Source: Muribaculaceae bacterium (GTDB lineage Bacteria; Bacteroidota; Bacteroidia; Bacteroidales; Muribaculaceae). Taken from it: a DNA stretch of 64,000 nucleotides. Shown here one piece after another: positions 33,859-42,381 of the stretch. Every line of letters begins with the position of its first letter. Within the stretch, counting starts at the first letter, position 1. Made by a program: the position numbers and the translations under genes. The notes beneath the pieces are model-generated. The model was not told the DNA's origin and ran no database searches. It was given only the letters and a program-made list of their open reading frames with translations. Location of the stretch: NCBI GenBank assembly GCA_017621845.1, contig JAGASI010000023.1, positions 1-64,000 of the forward strand, in the 5' to 3' direction.

Positions 33859-36800
33859 ATGAAAAAACTAAAATTACTACTAACCGGTATAGCCGTAGCG
33901 ATGGGGATATCAAGCGGATATTCGACAGTCAACTGGTCATCGACCAGCGGCAGCTTTACTATTATGCTTGACCCCGGTCATGGCGGTAGCGATCCCGGGG
34001 CACTCGGACCCTCGGCTCCTCATGAGGGTGAATTGTGCCTTAGATGTGCCAACAGCATTGTCCAGCGTTTTAATGAGCTTGGCTGTAACTACAAGCTTAC
34101 TCGCACCGGCGACTATGATGTTTCGCTTTCCTCTCGAAGCCAGATGAAAATTTCCTATGACCCATGGATTTTCTGCTCCATTCACCTTAATTCAGCAGGC
34201 ATAAACACGGCTCACGGATCTGAAGTGTTTTATCATCACACATCCGGCAATTCCTCGGCGCTTGCCAATTATGTCTATAAAAGCCTTCTGAACGAGTTAG
34301 GTACATACGGACGTCGTTGTATGACGGATAATTCGTTTTATGGTTACTCCTTGGCAGTTCTAAATGACTCCTATTCTTCAATACCATCTATTCTTACCGA
34401 GGCGATGTTTGTAAACAATCCCAATGAATGGTCAAGAATCAAGGATGAAAATTCTGATGGGTATCGTTCATGGGTCAATGCCTTTGTTTATGGTTTTTAT
34501 GACTATTTCTATAATGTACATGGTACAAGCTATGGAGGTAACACCATTCACAACCCTCGAGTAGCACAGAAAGCAATAAATGTCTCCAACGTAACGATGA
34601 AGTGTGGTTACGGTGACCGTCCATATCAGGATGTTAATGTCTCGACTACCGGTCTAAGCGACGGTATTTCGGTGTGGTGTGATGACGCCTCCAAGATAGA
34701 GCTCAGCACCACGTGGCTCCCTGCCTCAGGAGGCTCGGTGAGAGTGACATATACCGATACCAAACACTACACGACCCAGGAGTCCTGGATACACTTCAAA
34801 AGTGGTGATATACAGAAAGATGTCAAAGTTACATGTGAGATTGATGGCGGAGTCTTGGGCTCTATGAACGAGGGATTTAATGTCTCATCGGCTCGTGGGT
34901 CAGATACATCTAAGGGTTATGATGCAAAGAATATACGCAACTTTGCATACATGGATGGTAAAATCTACTGTGTCTACGAGACCAGCCGTATCATAGTCCT
35001 ACATTCCCAGACCGGCGAACTACTTGGTGAGCTAAAATTAGGCAATGTTGTCAACGGTGGCACATTGAAATTGTGTGACGTACAAGTGAGCAATGGCCGC
35101 ATTTTTGCATGTAACCTCGCTACCGGCAGTGATAACCTGAAAATCTACTGTTGGGATAATGATACATCCGAGCCCTATGTGGTCCTTGATACCAACGACA
35201 AGCAGGGATGTAACCGATTGGGTGATGGCATGTCAATTGTGGGCACCTATCCGTCAGACTGCTGGTATGGTTTTGCTTGGGACAATGGATCGACCGAAAC
35301 GCGTATTGTAGAGTATCATCAGACCGACGATACATGGACTTCCAAGTACACGCTGGCTTGTAACGGGTCGGGCAATTATATGAAAGTCGGTAGCAATGCC
35401 CGCGTGTATATATGGGGTGGTGGCAATTACTGGATTGACGGCAATGCTACCAATCCGTGCTACCTTGCCGGAGCAGGCAATGGCAAGGCCAACTGTGCCG
35501 CTGTCAACCACCAGGATGGTCACACTCAAGGAGCCTCACATCACGAATTCTATTTCCGCAACTGTAAATACGCCGCTCACCTCGTATTCCGCGGAAGCGC
35601 CAACTATACCGGGGCCAAAATGAGAGTTTTCCGTGACCAAGCCGGTAACTTTACCAATAACGACTGTCTCCAGGAACTTCCAACCGACGGTCTTGGTGAC
35701 ACTCCAAACCCCAACGGCACCGGAGAAGTTTTGGTCAACACCGATGGCGATAATTTTGTCGAAGCCTGGGTGCTATCTTCCAACCAAGGTATTGCTTATT
35801 ATAAATATGGCGATACCCCCGTCCAAAACCCCGGAAAGGTCAACCAACCTACACTGTGGTTCTCGGAACGAGACTCCAAGGTCAATGCATACGCCGGTAG
35901 TTCGGAGGTCAAAACCCTCTATATTGATGGCAAAGACCTCAAAGACGGCATTTCAATAAGTCTCAATGGCCCCGGTGCTTCCAACTTCTCTATCGACCCC
36001 ACATGGCTCAGTGGTCCCGGCGAGGTAAAAATCACTTATCATCCGACCGATTGGTCCTATGACTGGATATGGCTTGGAGCTAACTCTACCGGAGCCGAGA
36101 CAGCGTGGACCGATGTTCACGGCAGTAGTCGCAAGTCGCCAACTGTCGATGTCACAGGCGATGGTAATTTCAATTCCTATGTCAACGAGTCAACCACCAA
36201 TACCTATAGTGTACGTGCCGATAATCTCAGCGGTGCCCTGTGGGCCGGACTATGGGGCGACAATACAGACCAATTTACGCTAAACCAAACAATGACACTC
36301 CAATCTCCCACAACAGTATATTGGGATAATAACCGCGCCGGATGGGACAAAGTATATGTGTGGATATGGGATATGAGTGACGCCTCCAAAAACTTTACCG
36401 GCGGGAATTGGCCCGGTGTCGAGCTTACCAATCCCAACAACGGCATATACTCCTATACCTTCACACCCGAAGACACAGGCCACAAATATGGCATTGTATT
36501 TGCTAACGACGCCAACCATACAAAAACCGAGGAAGCCATTGTTATCAACGGTGCCGTATATTCAGCTGCCGGACGAGTCGCCGACCGATGGCCTCACGCC
36601 ATCCCCCCGATTATTTATTATGATGGCACGTTCAACGTGACATTCCATCCAACATCGGTGGGTGACATATACTCCAACTTCTTTGTCCAGACCGACGGCA
36701 AACCTCAAAACTTTGACATGACACTTCATGGCCTGTCAAGCTATCGTCCTCAAGAATTCTCAATAAACGTGGGCAACATCGACTTTGGCAATCGTCCTTG

Positions 36801-37290
36801 TGATGTAAAGAACTACTATGCTGTACAATTTGAGCACAGCAATCTCAGAGAACCCATCAACCTCGAGATTACGGGCCAACACGCCAACAAGTTTAGCCTC
36901 GACTGTTCACAAGTACCCGACCATGGTCAAGTCAACGTTATTTATGAACCGTTGGAAATGGGTGTCCACAATGCCTCACTGAGAGCCTACGTTCCATCAG
37001 GCGAAAAAGAACTGGTCGTTCCTATCACCGCCTACTCTGATTGGGCCAGCGGAGTCAATGACATCGCCACTGACAGCAATATGCATGTCATCCTTATCGA
37101 CCGTACATTGTCAATCCAAGGAGCACAAGCATCCCACGTGAGACTTTACTCTGTTACAGGACAACTTGTGATGCATGAACAAGACACCAACCTTGTTAAT
37201 CTGCAGTCGCTATCGGCCGGAGCATACATAGTAGCTGTAACAAATGCCAACAGCGGGATGACACGTCGCCTGAAAATTCAGGTCAAATAA
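33859..37290 (+). CDS. Large secreted N-acetylmuramoyl-L-alanine amidase with CBM26-like module and T9SS-type tail
   Basis: A 1143-residue exported enzyme (ATG at 33859 chosen over 33853, as MKKLKLLLTGIAVAMG starts the signal peptide). Residues about 33-215 form an Amidase_3 domain: IMLDPGHGGSDPGA (zinc His41), EGELCLRCAN (Glu), FCSIHLNSAG (His) and ILTEAMFVNNP (catalytic Glu). Then beta-rich regions with ASH/choice-of-anchor-D-like copies (each with an ITYHP/VTYTDT/VIYEP-type strand), a ~250-residue propeller-like middle, and near 805-905 a CBM26-like starch-binding module (VYVWIWDMSDAS, GNWPGVELTN, YSYTFTPED). The end (about 1065-1143, VRLYSVTGQLVMHEQ, GAYIVAV) is a T9SS type A-like sorting domain. 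It probably cleaves peptidoglycan at or outside the cell surface; combining it with a glycan-binding module is unusual. Confidence 0.88.
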   Translation: MKKLKLLLTGIAVAMGISSGYSTVNWSSTSGSFTIMLDPGHGGSDPGALGPSAPHEGELCLRCANSIVQRFNELGCNYKLTRTGDYDVSLSSRSQMKISYDPWIFCSIHLNSAGINTAHGSEVFYHHTSGNSSALANYVYKSLLNELGTYGRRCMTDNSFYGYSLAVLNDSYSSIPSILTEAMFVNNPNEWSRIKDENSDGYRSWVNAFVYGFYDYFYNVHGTSYGGNTIHNPRVAQKAINVSNVTMKCGYGDRPYQDVNVSTTGLSDGISVWCDDASKIELSTTWLPASGGSVRVTYTDTKHYTTQESWIHFKSGDIQKDVKVTCEIDGGVLGSMNEGFNVSSARGSDTSKGYDAKNIRNFAYMDGKIYCVYETSRIIVLHSQTGELLGELKLGNVVNGGTLKLCDVQVSNGRIFACNLATGSDNLKIYCWDNDTSEPYVVLDTNDKQGCNRLGDGMSIVGTYPSDCWYGFAWDNGSTETRIVEYHQTDDTWTSKYTLACNGSGNYMKVGSNARVYIWGGGNYWIDGNATNPCYLAGAGNGKANCAAVNHQDGHTQGASHHEFYFRNCKYAAHLVFRGSANYTGAKMRVFRDQAGNFTNNDCLQELPTDGLGDTPNPNGTGEVLVNTDGDNFVEAWVLSSNQGIAYYKYGDTPVQNPGKVNQPTLWFSERDSKVNAYAGSSEVKTLYIDGKDLKDGISISLNGPGASNFSIDPTWLSGPGEVKITYHPTDWSYDWIWLGANSTGAETAWTDVHGSSRKSPTVDVTGDGNFNSYVNESTTNTYSVRADNLSGALWAGLWGDNTDQFTLNQTMTLQSPTTVYWDNNRAGWDKVYVWIWDMSDASKNFTGGNWPGVELTNPNNGIYSYTFTPEDTGHKYGIVFANDANHTKTEEAIVINGAVYSAAGRVADRWPHAIPPIIYYDGTFNVTFHPTSVGDIYSNFFVQTDGKPQNFDMTLHGLSSYRPQEFSINVGNIDFGNRPCDVKNYYAVQFEHSNLREPINLEITGQHANKFSLDCSQVPDHGQVNVIYEPLEMGVHNASLRAYVPSGEKELVVPITAYSDWASGVNDIATDSNMHVILIDRTLSIQGAQASHVRLYSVTGQLVMHEQDTNLVNLQSLSAGAYIVAVTNANSGMTRRLKIQVK

Positions 37291-37312
37291 CCACACGACT
37301 TCCCACATCACT

Positions 37313-37350
37313 CGCGTCCTCATCTTTTCCAAGGGTGAGGACGCGTTTTT
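37313..37350 (+). terminator. Intrinsic terminator of the amidase gene
   Basis: CGCGTCCTCATC pairs with GGTGAGGACGCG and is followed by five T, 22 bases past the stop. Confidence 0.85.
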
Positions 37351-37428
37351 ATTGCATCCTACGTCACCATTATATGATTGGCAACGATTAGCAATCGACA
37401 ACGAGTTTGACAGGTGAAAGATTTACGA

Positions 37429-37460
37429 TTTGCAAACGTGAAATAAAAGTTTTAAATTTG
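37429..37460 (+). promoter_or_regulatory. Promoter of the thiamine operon
   Basis: TTTG (37429-37432), 20-base spacer, TAAATTTG (37453-37460), both exact. The expected transcript start (about 37466) coincides with the first strand of the riboswitch P1 stem. Confidence 0.85.
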
Positions 37461-37467
37461 TAGCAAC

Positions 37468-37545
37468 AATGGAGGGGTGTCCCTTTTAAGGACTGAGATT
37501 ATACCCTACGAACTTGATGCGGTTAGTACCGCCGAAAGGACCGTT
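37468..37545 (+). promoter_or_regulatory. TPP riboswitch (THI element)
   Basis: The conserved parts are all visible: GGGGTGTCCC, CTGAGA (37493-37498), ATACCC, GAACTTGATGC (37510-37520) and GGTTAGTACCGCC. P1 can form from AATGG (37468-37472) and CCGTT (37541-37545). It senses thiamine pyrophosphate and shuts off the operon starting at 37635 when TPP is plentiful. A possible expression-platform hairpin lies at 37590-37610. Confidence 0.95.
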
Positions 37546-37589
37546 TGATAAATCTACATTCATATATAAAGGTTCACTTCTCTATGTAT

Positions 37590-37610
37590 CCGTTGTCATA
37601 TTGACGATGG
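37590..37610 (+). promoter_or_regulatory. Possible riboswitch expression-platform hairpin
   Basis: CCGTTGTCA pairs with TGACGATGG (two G-U) around a 3-base loop, followed by a T-rich stretch, 25 bases before the thiS start. It could act as the terminator arm or mask translation start; the copy of ATTCATATATA on both sides (37559 and 37616 regions) may take part. Confidence 0.4.
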
Positions 37611-37634
37611 TTATTATTCATATATAGACAAATC

Positions 37635-37838
37635 ATGAATGTAGAAATCAATCACAAAGAAATTAACGTACCCCGCGACTGCACCACTCTTGCTGCTCTA
37701 CTTGAGAGCCAGGGCATTGACGGTAAAGGGAAAGCCGTGGCTATTGGCTCACGCGTGGTGCCTCGACAGGAATGGGATAAAACGGTATTGGAAGCCGGCA
37801 TGAAAATCACGATTATCAGAGCCGTGTGTGGAGGATGA
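37635..37838 (+). CDS. thiS: Sulfur carrier protein ThiS
   Basis: A 67-residue ubiquitin-like protein ending in the required Gly-Gly (AVCGG). The C-terminal glycine is adenylated by ThiF and turned into a thiocarboxylate that gives sulfur for the thiazole ring. Start ATG at 37635 gives MNVEINHKEINV. First gene behind the TPP riboswitch; four bases separate its stop from the ATG of the thiE fusion. Confidence 0.95.
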   Translation: MNVEINHKEINVPRDCTTLAALLESQGIDGKGKAVAIGSRVVPRQEWDKTVLEAGMKITIIRAVCGG

Positions 37839-37842
37839 CACC

Positions 37843-38994
37843 ATGAAAAAAATAGCTATCACCGTCCCTTACTTTTTTAATGGCGAAGCAAAAAAGATAA
37901 CTTCTCTACTACTCAACGATGGCTTTTGGCGTGTACATATCCGTAAACCCGATGCCACCCCCGAGCAAGTGTATAACCTTCTCAGAGATATACCCGGAGA
38001 CCTGTATCCTCGTATAAGCATCCATGACCAATTCAATATTGCCAAGGATATGGGAGTGGGTGGTATACATCTGACACGGCGTAATCCTATACCACCTGCC
38101 TACTGGAGTGGTTTGATAAGCCGCTCGCTACATTCAATCGAGGAAATCAACACCAAACATTATGATTATGCCTTCCTAAGCCCTATATTCCCAAGTATCT
38201 CCAAACCGGGATATGTCGGTAATTTTGATAACAAAAGACTAACGGACAACCTTAACGAAAATATATTTGCATTGGGCGGCGTATCCCCTGCAAAGTTCGA
38301 CACACTTCAAGCCTTAGGCTTCAGCGGGTGTGCGATGCTTGGAAGCGTGTGGTCAACAATCATAGATGCTAATGCTTTCAAGCTCCAGTTTATCACCCAT
38401 CCCGTTGATAAAATATCTATACCTCAAGAAGTAAAACTTGCACTGGACGGTGGATGCCGATGGATCCAACTTAGACATAAATATGCCGACCGAGAAACTA
38501 TACTTGAGGAAGGTCGTGAAATACGCAAGCTCTGTGACCAATATAACGCGATATTTATTATCGACGACCATGTAGAACTTGTAGAGGAATTGAAGGCCGA
38601 TGGTGTTCACCTTGGCAAGAATGACATGCCTGTCAAGGAAGCTCGTCAGGCGCTTGGACCCTCAAAAATAATCGGGGCGACTGCAAACTGTTATGACGAC
38701 ATTACTGAGGCCACATCAAATTCAGCTGACTACATAGGACTCGGCCCATACCGGTTTACAACCACCAAAGAAAAATTAAGTCCGGTCATCGGATTGGAAG
38801 GCTATAAAAAAATTGCGACAAAGTGTATAGACTCACACCTTAATATTCCGATTGTAGCCATCGGTGGAATTACTATTGATGACATATCACCAATACTAAT
38901 TACCGGCATAAATGGAATTGCAATTTCCGGCGCTATTATAAACGCCAAAGACCCTACTGAGATGACTCAAAAAATAATACAAACGATACAATAA
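37843..38994 (+). CDS. thiE: Tandem thiamine-phosphate synthase (TenI-like + ThiE fusion)
   Basis: A 383-residue protein with two TIM-barrel domains of the ThiE/TenI family in one chain. ATG at 37843 is preferred to GTG at 37828, which overlaps thiS. The N-terminal domain (about 1-180; VHIRKPDATPEQ, GGIHLTRRNPIPP, FLSPIFPSISKPGY, FALGGVS) resembles TenI/short TPS proteins. The C-terminal domain (about 185-383) has fuller ThiE motifs: WIQLRHKYADRE, FIIDDHVELVEE, GVHLGKNDM, GPYRFTTTKEKLSP and VAIGGIT. It should couple HMP-PP with thiazole phosphate; the first domain may act as thiazole tautomerase or be structural. As I recall, these are separate genes in Bacteroides. Confidence 0.88.
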   Translation: MKKIAITVPYFFNGEAKKITSLLLNDGFWRVHIRKPDATPEQVYNLLRDIPGDLYPRISIHDQFNIAKDMGVGGIHLTRRNPIPPAYWSGLISRSLHSIEEINTKHYDYAFLSPIFPSISKPGYVGNFDNKRLTDNLNENIFALGGVSPAKFDTLQALGFSGCAMLGSVWSTIIDANAFKLQFITHPVDKISIPQEVKLALDGGCRWIQLRHKYADRETILEEGREIRKLCDQYNAIFIIDDHVELVEELKADGVHLGKNDMPVKEARQALGPSKIIGATANCYDDITEATSNSADYIGLGPYRFTTTKEKLSPVIGLEGYKKIATKCIDSHLNIPIVAIGGITIDDISPILITGINGIAISGAIINAKDPTEMTQKIIQTIQ

Positions 38995-39019
38995 ATCAAT
39001 ATAATTAAATCAGCTCATT

Positions 39020-39787
39020 ATGTCAAATCTAATAATCGGAGGTCGAGAATTCAGTTCGAGACTTTTTGTAGGTACCGGAAAATTTCACAGCAACGAACTG
39101 ATGGAGAGAGCTATCCTTGCATCAGGTACACAGATGGTGACAGTAGCCATGAAGCGTATCGACATGGATAACACCAAGGACGAAATGCTCCGTCACATCA
39201 CACATGAAGGTATTCAGCTACTTCCCAACACTTCGGGTGTGCGCGACGCTAAAGAAGCGGTATTTGCCGCTCAGTTGGCTCGTGAAGCTTTCGGCACCAA
39301 TTTCATAAAATTGGAAATACATCCCGACCCCAAGTATCTTCTTCCCGATCCTGTAGAAACATTGAAAGCCACTGAAGAACTTGCTAAACTCGGGTTTATA
39401 GTATTGCCCTACATCCAAGCCGACCCTGTCCTATGCAAGCGCTTGGAAGAAGTCGGTGCAGCTACCGTGATGCCCTTAGCAGCACCTATTGGGAGCAACA
39501 AGGGATTAGTGACAAGAGAATTGCTAAAAATCATCATTAGCCAGAGCCGTGTCCCCGTTGTAGTGGATGCCGGACTCGGCGCTCCATCTCATGCGGCTGA
39601 GGCAATGGAATTAGGAGCTGACGCTGTTTTGGTCAACACTGCTATCGCAGTCGCCGGCGACCCTGAAAAAATGGCCGGAGCATTTGCCCAAGCCACAATT
39701 GCAGGCCGCGAAGCTTACCTCGCCGGACTCGGTGCTGTATCAGAACATGCTGTGGCCTCAAGTCCGTTAACTTCATTTCTTGATTGA
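39020..39787 (+). CDS. thiG: Thiazole synthase ThiG
   Basis: A 255-residue enzyme that builds thiazole phosphate from deoxyxylulose-5-phosphate, ThiS-thiocarboxylate and dehydroglycine. Seen are LFVGTGKF near the N-terminus, [10 protein letters not shown], the Schiff-base lysine in [34 protein letters not shown], and [20 protein letters not shown] with [12 protein letters not shown]. Standard length. Its stop precedes the thiH ATG by two bases, so the two subunits are probably made together, in keeping with the ThiGH complex. Confidence 0.97.
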   Translation: MSNLIIGGREFSSRLFVGTGKFHSNELMERAILASGTQMVTVAMKRIDMDNTKDEMLRHITHEGIQLLPNTSGVRDAKEAVFAAQLAREAFGTNFIKLEIHPDPKYLLPDPVETLKATEELAKLGFIVLPYIQADPVLCKRLEEVGAATVMPLAAPIGSNKGLVTRELLKIIISQSRVPVVVDAGLGAPSHAAEAMELGADAVLVNTAIAVAGDPEKMAGAFAQATIAGREAYLAGLGAVSEHAVASSPLTSFLD

Positions 39788-39789
39788 TT

Positions 39790-40899
39790 ATGTTTTCTGA
39801 CGAACTAAAAAAATATAATTGGGAAGAAACGACTGCCCAAATAATGGCGTCCACCACTGTTGATGTCGAGAGAGCCTTGAACTCCGAACATCTTACCGAC
39901 CGAGACTTCATGGCACTAATTTCACCGGCCGCCACTCCCTATCTCGAACTGATGGCTCAGAAGAGTCGGCGGCTAACCGAACAACGTTTCGGAAAGACCA
40001 TGCAGATATTCATTCCCATGTATATCACCAACTCATGCACCAACTCATGTGTATACTGTGGATTTAATTGCCATAACAAGTTCAACCGCGTGATACTCAC
40101 GCCCGAACAAATTAAGGCAGAATGTGAAGCCATAAAAAAACTTGGCCCATTTGAAAACCTGTTGATAGTTACCGGCGAAAATCCTGCCAAAGCAGGTACC
40201 GACTATATTGAGAAAGCTCTTAATGTATGCCGACCGTATTTCGCCAATCTAACAATTGAAGTAATGCCATTATCCACCGAAGATTATGAACGTTTGACTC
40301 ACTCAGGGCTTAATGGCGTGATATGTTTCCAAGAAACTTATCACAGAGAAAATTACAAGAAATATCATCCGGCGGGAATGAAATCAGACTTTGAGTGGCG
40401 GTGCAACGGCTTTGATCGCATGGGTATGGCCGGAGTCCACAAAATCGGTATGGGGGTCTTAATCGGCTTGGAAGACTGGCGAACAGATGTCACCATGATG
40501 GCTCGACATCTGATATATTTAAGACAGAATTATTGGCGCACGAAATATTCGGTCAATTTCCCTCGCATGCGACCATCAGAGTCCGGATTTCAACCCAATG
40601 TGGTGATGAGCGACCGTGAACTCGCCCAATTAACCTTTGCCTTCCGTATTTTTGACCCCGATGTGGATATTTCCTACTCTACTCGTGAAAATCACCAATT
40701 CCGTAACAACATGGCTACACTTGGTGTAACAACGATGAGTGCCGGCTCGAAAGTAGACCCGGGAGGATACGCCACATATACCGACTCTTTGGAACAGTTC
40801 ACCATAAGTGATGACACATCTCCCCAAAAAGTAGTGGCCGACCTAAAGGCTTTAGGCCGCGAGCCTGTGTGGAAAGACTGGGATCGCGCGTTTGATTGA
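39790..40899 (+). CDS. thiH: 2-iminoacetate synthase ThiH (radical SAM)
   Basis: A 369-residue radical SAM lyase that splits tyrosine to p-cresol and dehydroglycine for the thiazole ring, under anaerobic conditions. ATG at 39790 (MFSDELKKYNWEE) is chosen over an in-frame TTG at 39784. The cluster motif is CTNSCVYC (CxxxCxxC) with GFNCHNKF after it; VTGENPAKAG and PRMRPSEGG-like PRMRPSESG follow. The use of ThiH instead of the oxygen-dependent ThiO fits a strict anaerobe. Confidence 0.96.
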   Translation: MFSDELKKYNWEETTAQIMASTTVDVERALNSEHLTDRDFMALISPAATPYLELMAQKSRRLTEQRFGKTMQIFIPMYITNSCTNSCVYCGFNCHNKFNRVILTPEQIKAECEAIKKLGPFENLLIVTGENPAKAGTDYIEKALNVCRPYFANLTIEVMPLSTEDYERLTHSGLNGVICFQETYHRENYKKYHPAGMKSDFEWRCNGFDRMGMAGVHKIGMGVLIGLEDWRTDVTMMARHLIYLRQNYWRTKYSVNFPRMRPSESGFQPNVVMSDRELAQLTFAFRIFDPDVDISYSTRENHQFRNNMATLGVTTMSAGSKVDPGGYATYTDSLEQFTISDDTSPQKVVADLKALGREPVWKDWDRAFD

Positions 40900-40939
40900 T
40901 ATAATATGCTGATTTATAACATAAATAGCACTGAAAATC

Positions 40940-41632
40940 ATGGATAGATTTTTACGTCAGACAATGATTGACGGATTTGGAGAGCAAGGACAATCTCTTC
41001 TCAAGCGGTCAAGCGTCTTGATTGTGGGACTCGGTGGCCTGGGCGCTCCGGTCTCTTCTTATCTCGTATCAGCCGGCGTCGGTAAGATAGGTCTTTGTGA
41101 CAAAGATGTCGTAAGCGAGACCAACCTTCAACGTCAAATTCTTTACACCGAGGAAGATGTCAGTAAAAAAAAGACCGATTGTGCACTCAGCCACCTTTCA
41201 GCAATGTCGTCCAATACAATATTTAAGGTATACCCTAATGGATTGACTGATGACAATGCCCAAGACATGATATCAGATTATGATGTTATAATGGACTGCA
41301 CCGATAACTTTATTGTTCGCCTCCTGATTGACAATGTATGTCGCCGGCTCGGCAAACCATGGATACATGGCAGTATAGATACTTCATACGGATGTGTGAC
41401 AGTTTTCAATCACACCAAGGGTAAGAGTCTGCACGACCTATACAATGACATTTCCGAACTTTCTTATCAGCCATCAAATATAATCGGAACCTTCGGTCCG
41501 GTTGTCGGAATGGTGGGTAGTATTCAAGCTATGGAAGCGATAAAACTCATTTCGGGTTATGGCGAGATCCTTGATGGAACTCTTCTTACAATTGATCTGA
41601 AAGATCTCTCCTTTGCCAAATATCAATTTTAA
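40940..41632 (+). CDS. thiF: ThiF/MoeB/HesA-family adenylyltransferase, cysteine-poor
   Basis: A 230-residue E1-like enzyme expected to adenylate the ThiS C-terminus. The ATP-binding VLIVGLGGLGAPVSSYLVSA, the DVVSETNLQRQILY segment and MDCTDNFIVR are clear, as is FGPVVGMVGSIQAMEAIKL. The zinc-binding CxxC pairs and the cysteine that in E. coli ThiF bonds to ThiS are not seen: the corresponding stretches read GKSLHDLYND and LSYQPSNIIGTFG. It may only adenylate ThiS, with another protein handing over sulfur. The place after thiH supports the ThiF role. Confidence 0.88.
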   Translation: MDRFLRQTMIDGFGEQGQSLLKRSSVLIVGLGGLGAPVSSYLVSAGVGKIGLCDKDVVSETNLQRQILYTEEDVSKKKTDCALSHLSAMSSNTIFKVYPNGLTDDNAQDMISDYDVIMDCTDNFIVRLLIDNVCRRLGKPWIHGSIDTSYGCVTVFNHTKGKSLHDLYNDISELSYQPSNIIGTFGPVVGMVGSIQAMEAIKLISGYGEILDGTLLTIDLKDLSFAKYQF

Positions 41633-41677
41633 TTACCTCACTTAACTTATATAATTCACCCTTCTTATTAAATAGCT

Positions 41678-42376
41678 ATGTCAGGATTTGATGAATATGC
41701 AGGCAAGTATGATGCCTGGTTTATTGATAACGCCAATGTATTGGCCTCAGAAGTAGCCTTGGTTGCCGCTACGCTGAAGGATGCTCCCCGCCCGATTTTA
41801 TCGGTAGGCTGTGGAAGCGGTCTGTTTGAAGATATTATGCGCCGCGAATACAACATAAATGTGAACGATGGAGTTGAACCTTCATTGGGGATGGCTGAGA
41901 TAGCCGAAAAACGAGGACTGAAAGTAACAATCTCCACCGGTGAAGACTTCAATTACCCCAAAGGCCTATATGGGACAATAATGTTTAACGGATCGCCAAG
42001 CTACATCTCAGACCTACGGGAAATAGTAAATAAAGTTTATACAGCACTCCCCGAGGGAGGACGCATTATTCTTATCGATGTACCAAAAGAAAGCACCTAT
42101 GGCATCATGTATAATCTTGCCAAAGCGCTCGGCACATGGAATCACCCCTTGCTTGAAGGTGTATATCCACCCAACCCTTATCCCATTGAATTTGTTAATG
42201 TGGCCAATTGGCGCACGACAGATGAGAAAACAATGCTTCTGTCAGAAGCCGGGTTTAAAAATTTCCGCTATCTCCAGACTCTTACTACCCACCCCCTATA
42301 TTCCGATAATAAAGTCGAACAACCTACCGAAGGATACGACCGGGGTGATTATGTAGCCGTAATAGCCGAAAAATAA
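41678..42376 (+). CDS. Class I SAM-dependent methyltransferase in the thiamine operon
   Basis: A 232-residue Rossmann-fold methyltransferase: motif I ILSVGCGSGLFEDIM (about 40-54), motif II region VNDGVEPSLGMAEIAEKRG, motif IV-like IMFNGSPSYISD and post-motif ALPEGGRIILIDVPKES. It lies 45 bases after thiF and 5 bases before tenA, all on one strand, so it is a true member of the operon. No methyl transfer is needed in the known thiamine pathway; substrate unknown. It might act on a damaged or methylated pyrimidine/thiazole, but this is speculation. Confidence 0.85.
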   Translation: MSGFDEYAGKYDAWFIDNANVLASEVALVAATLKDAPRPILSVGCGSGLFEDIMRREYNINVNDGVEPSLGMAEIAEKRGLKVTISTGEDFNYPKGLYGTIMFNGSPSYISDLREIVNKVYTALPEGGRIILIDVPKESTYGIMYNLAKALGTWNHPLLEGVYPPNPYPIEFVNVANWRTTDEKTMLLSEAGFKNFRYLQTLTTHPLYSDNKVEQPTEGYDRGDYVAVIAEK

Positions 42377-42381
42377 CGCCT

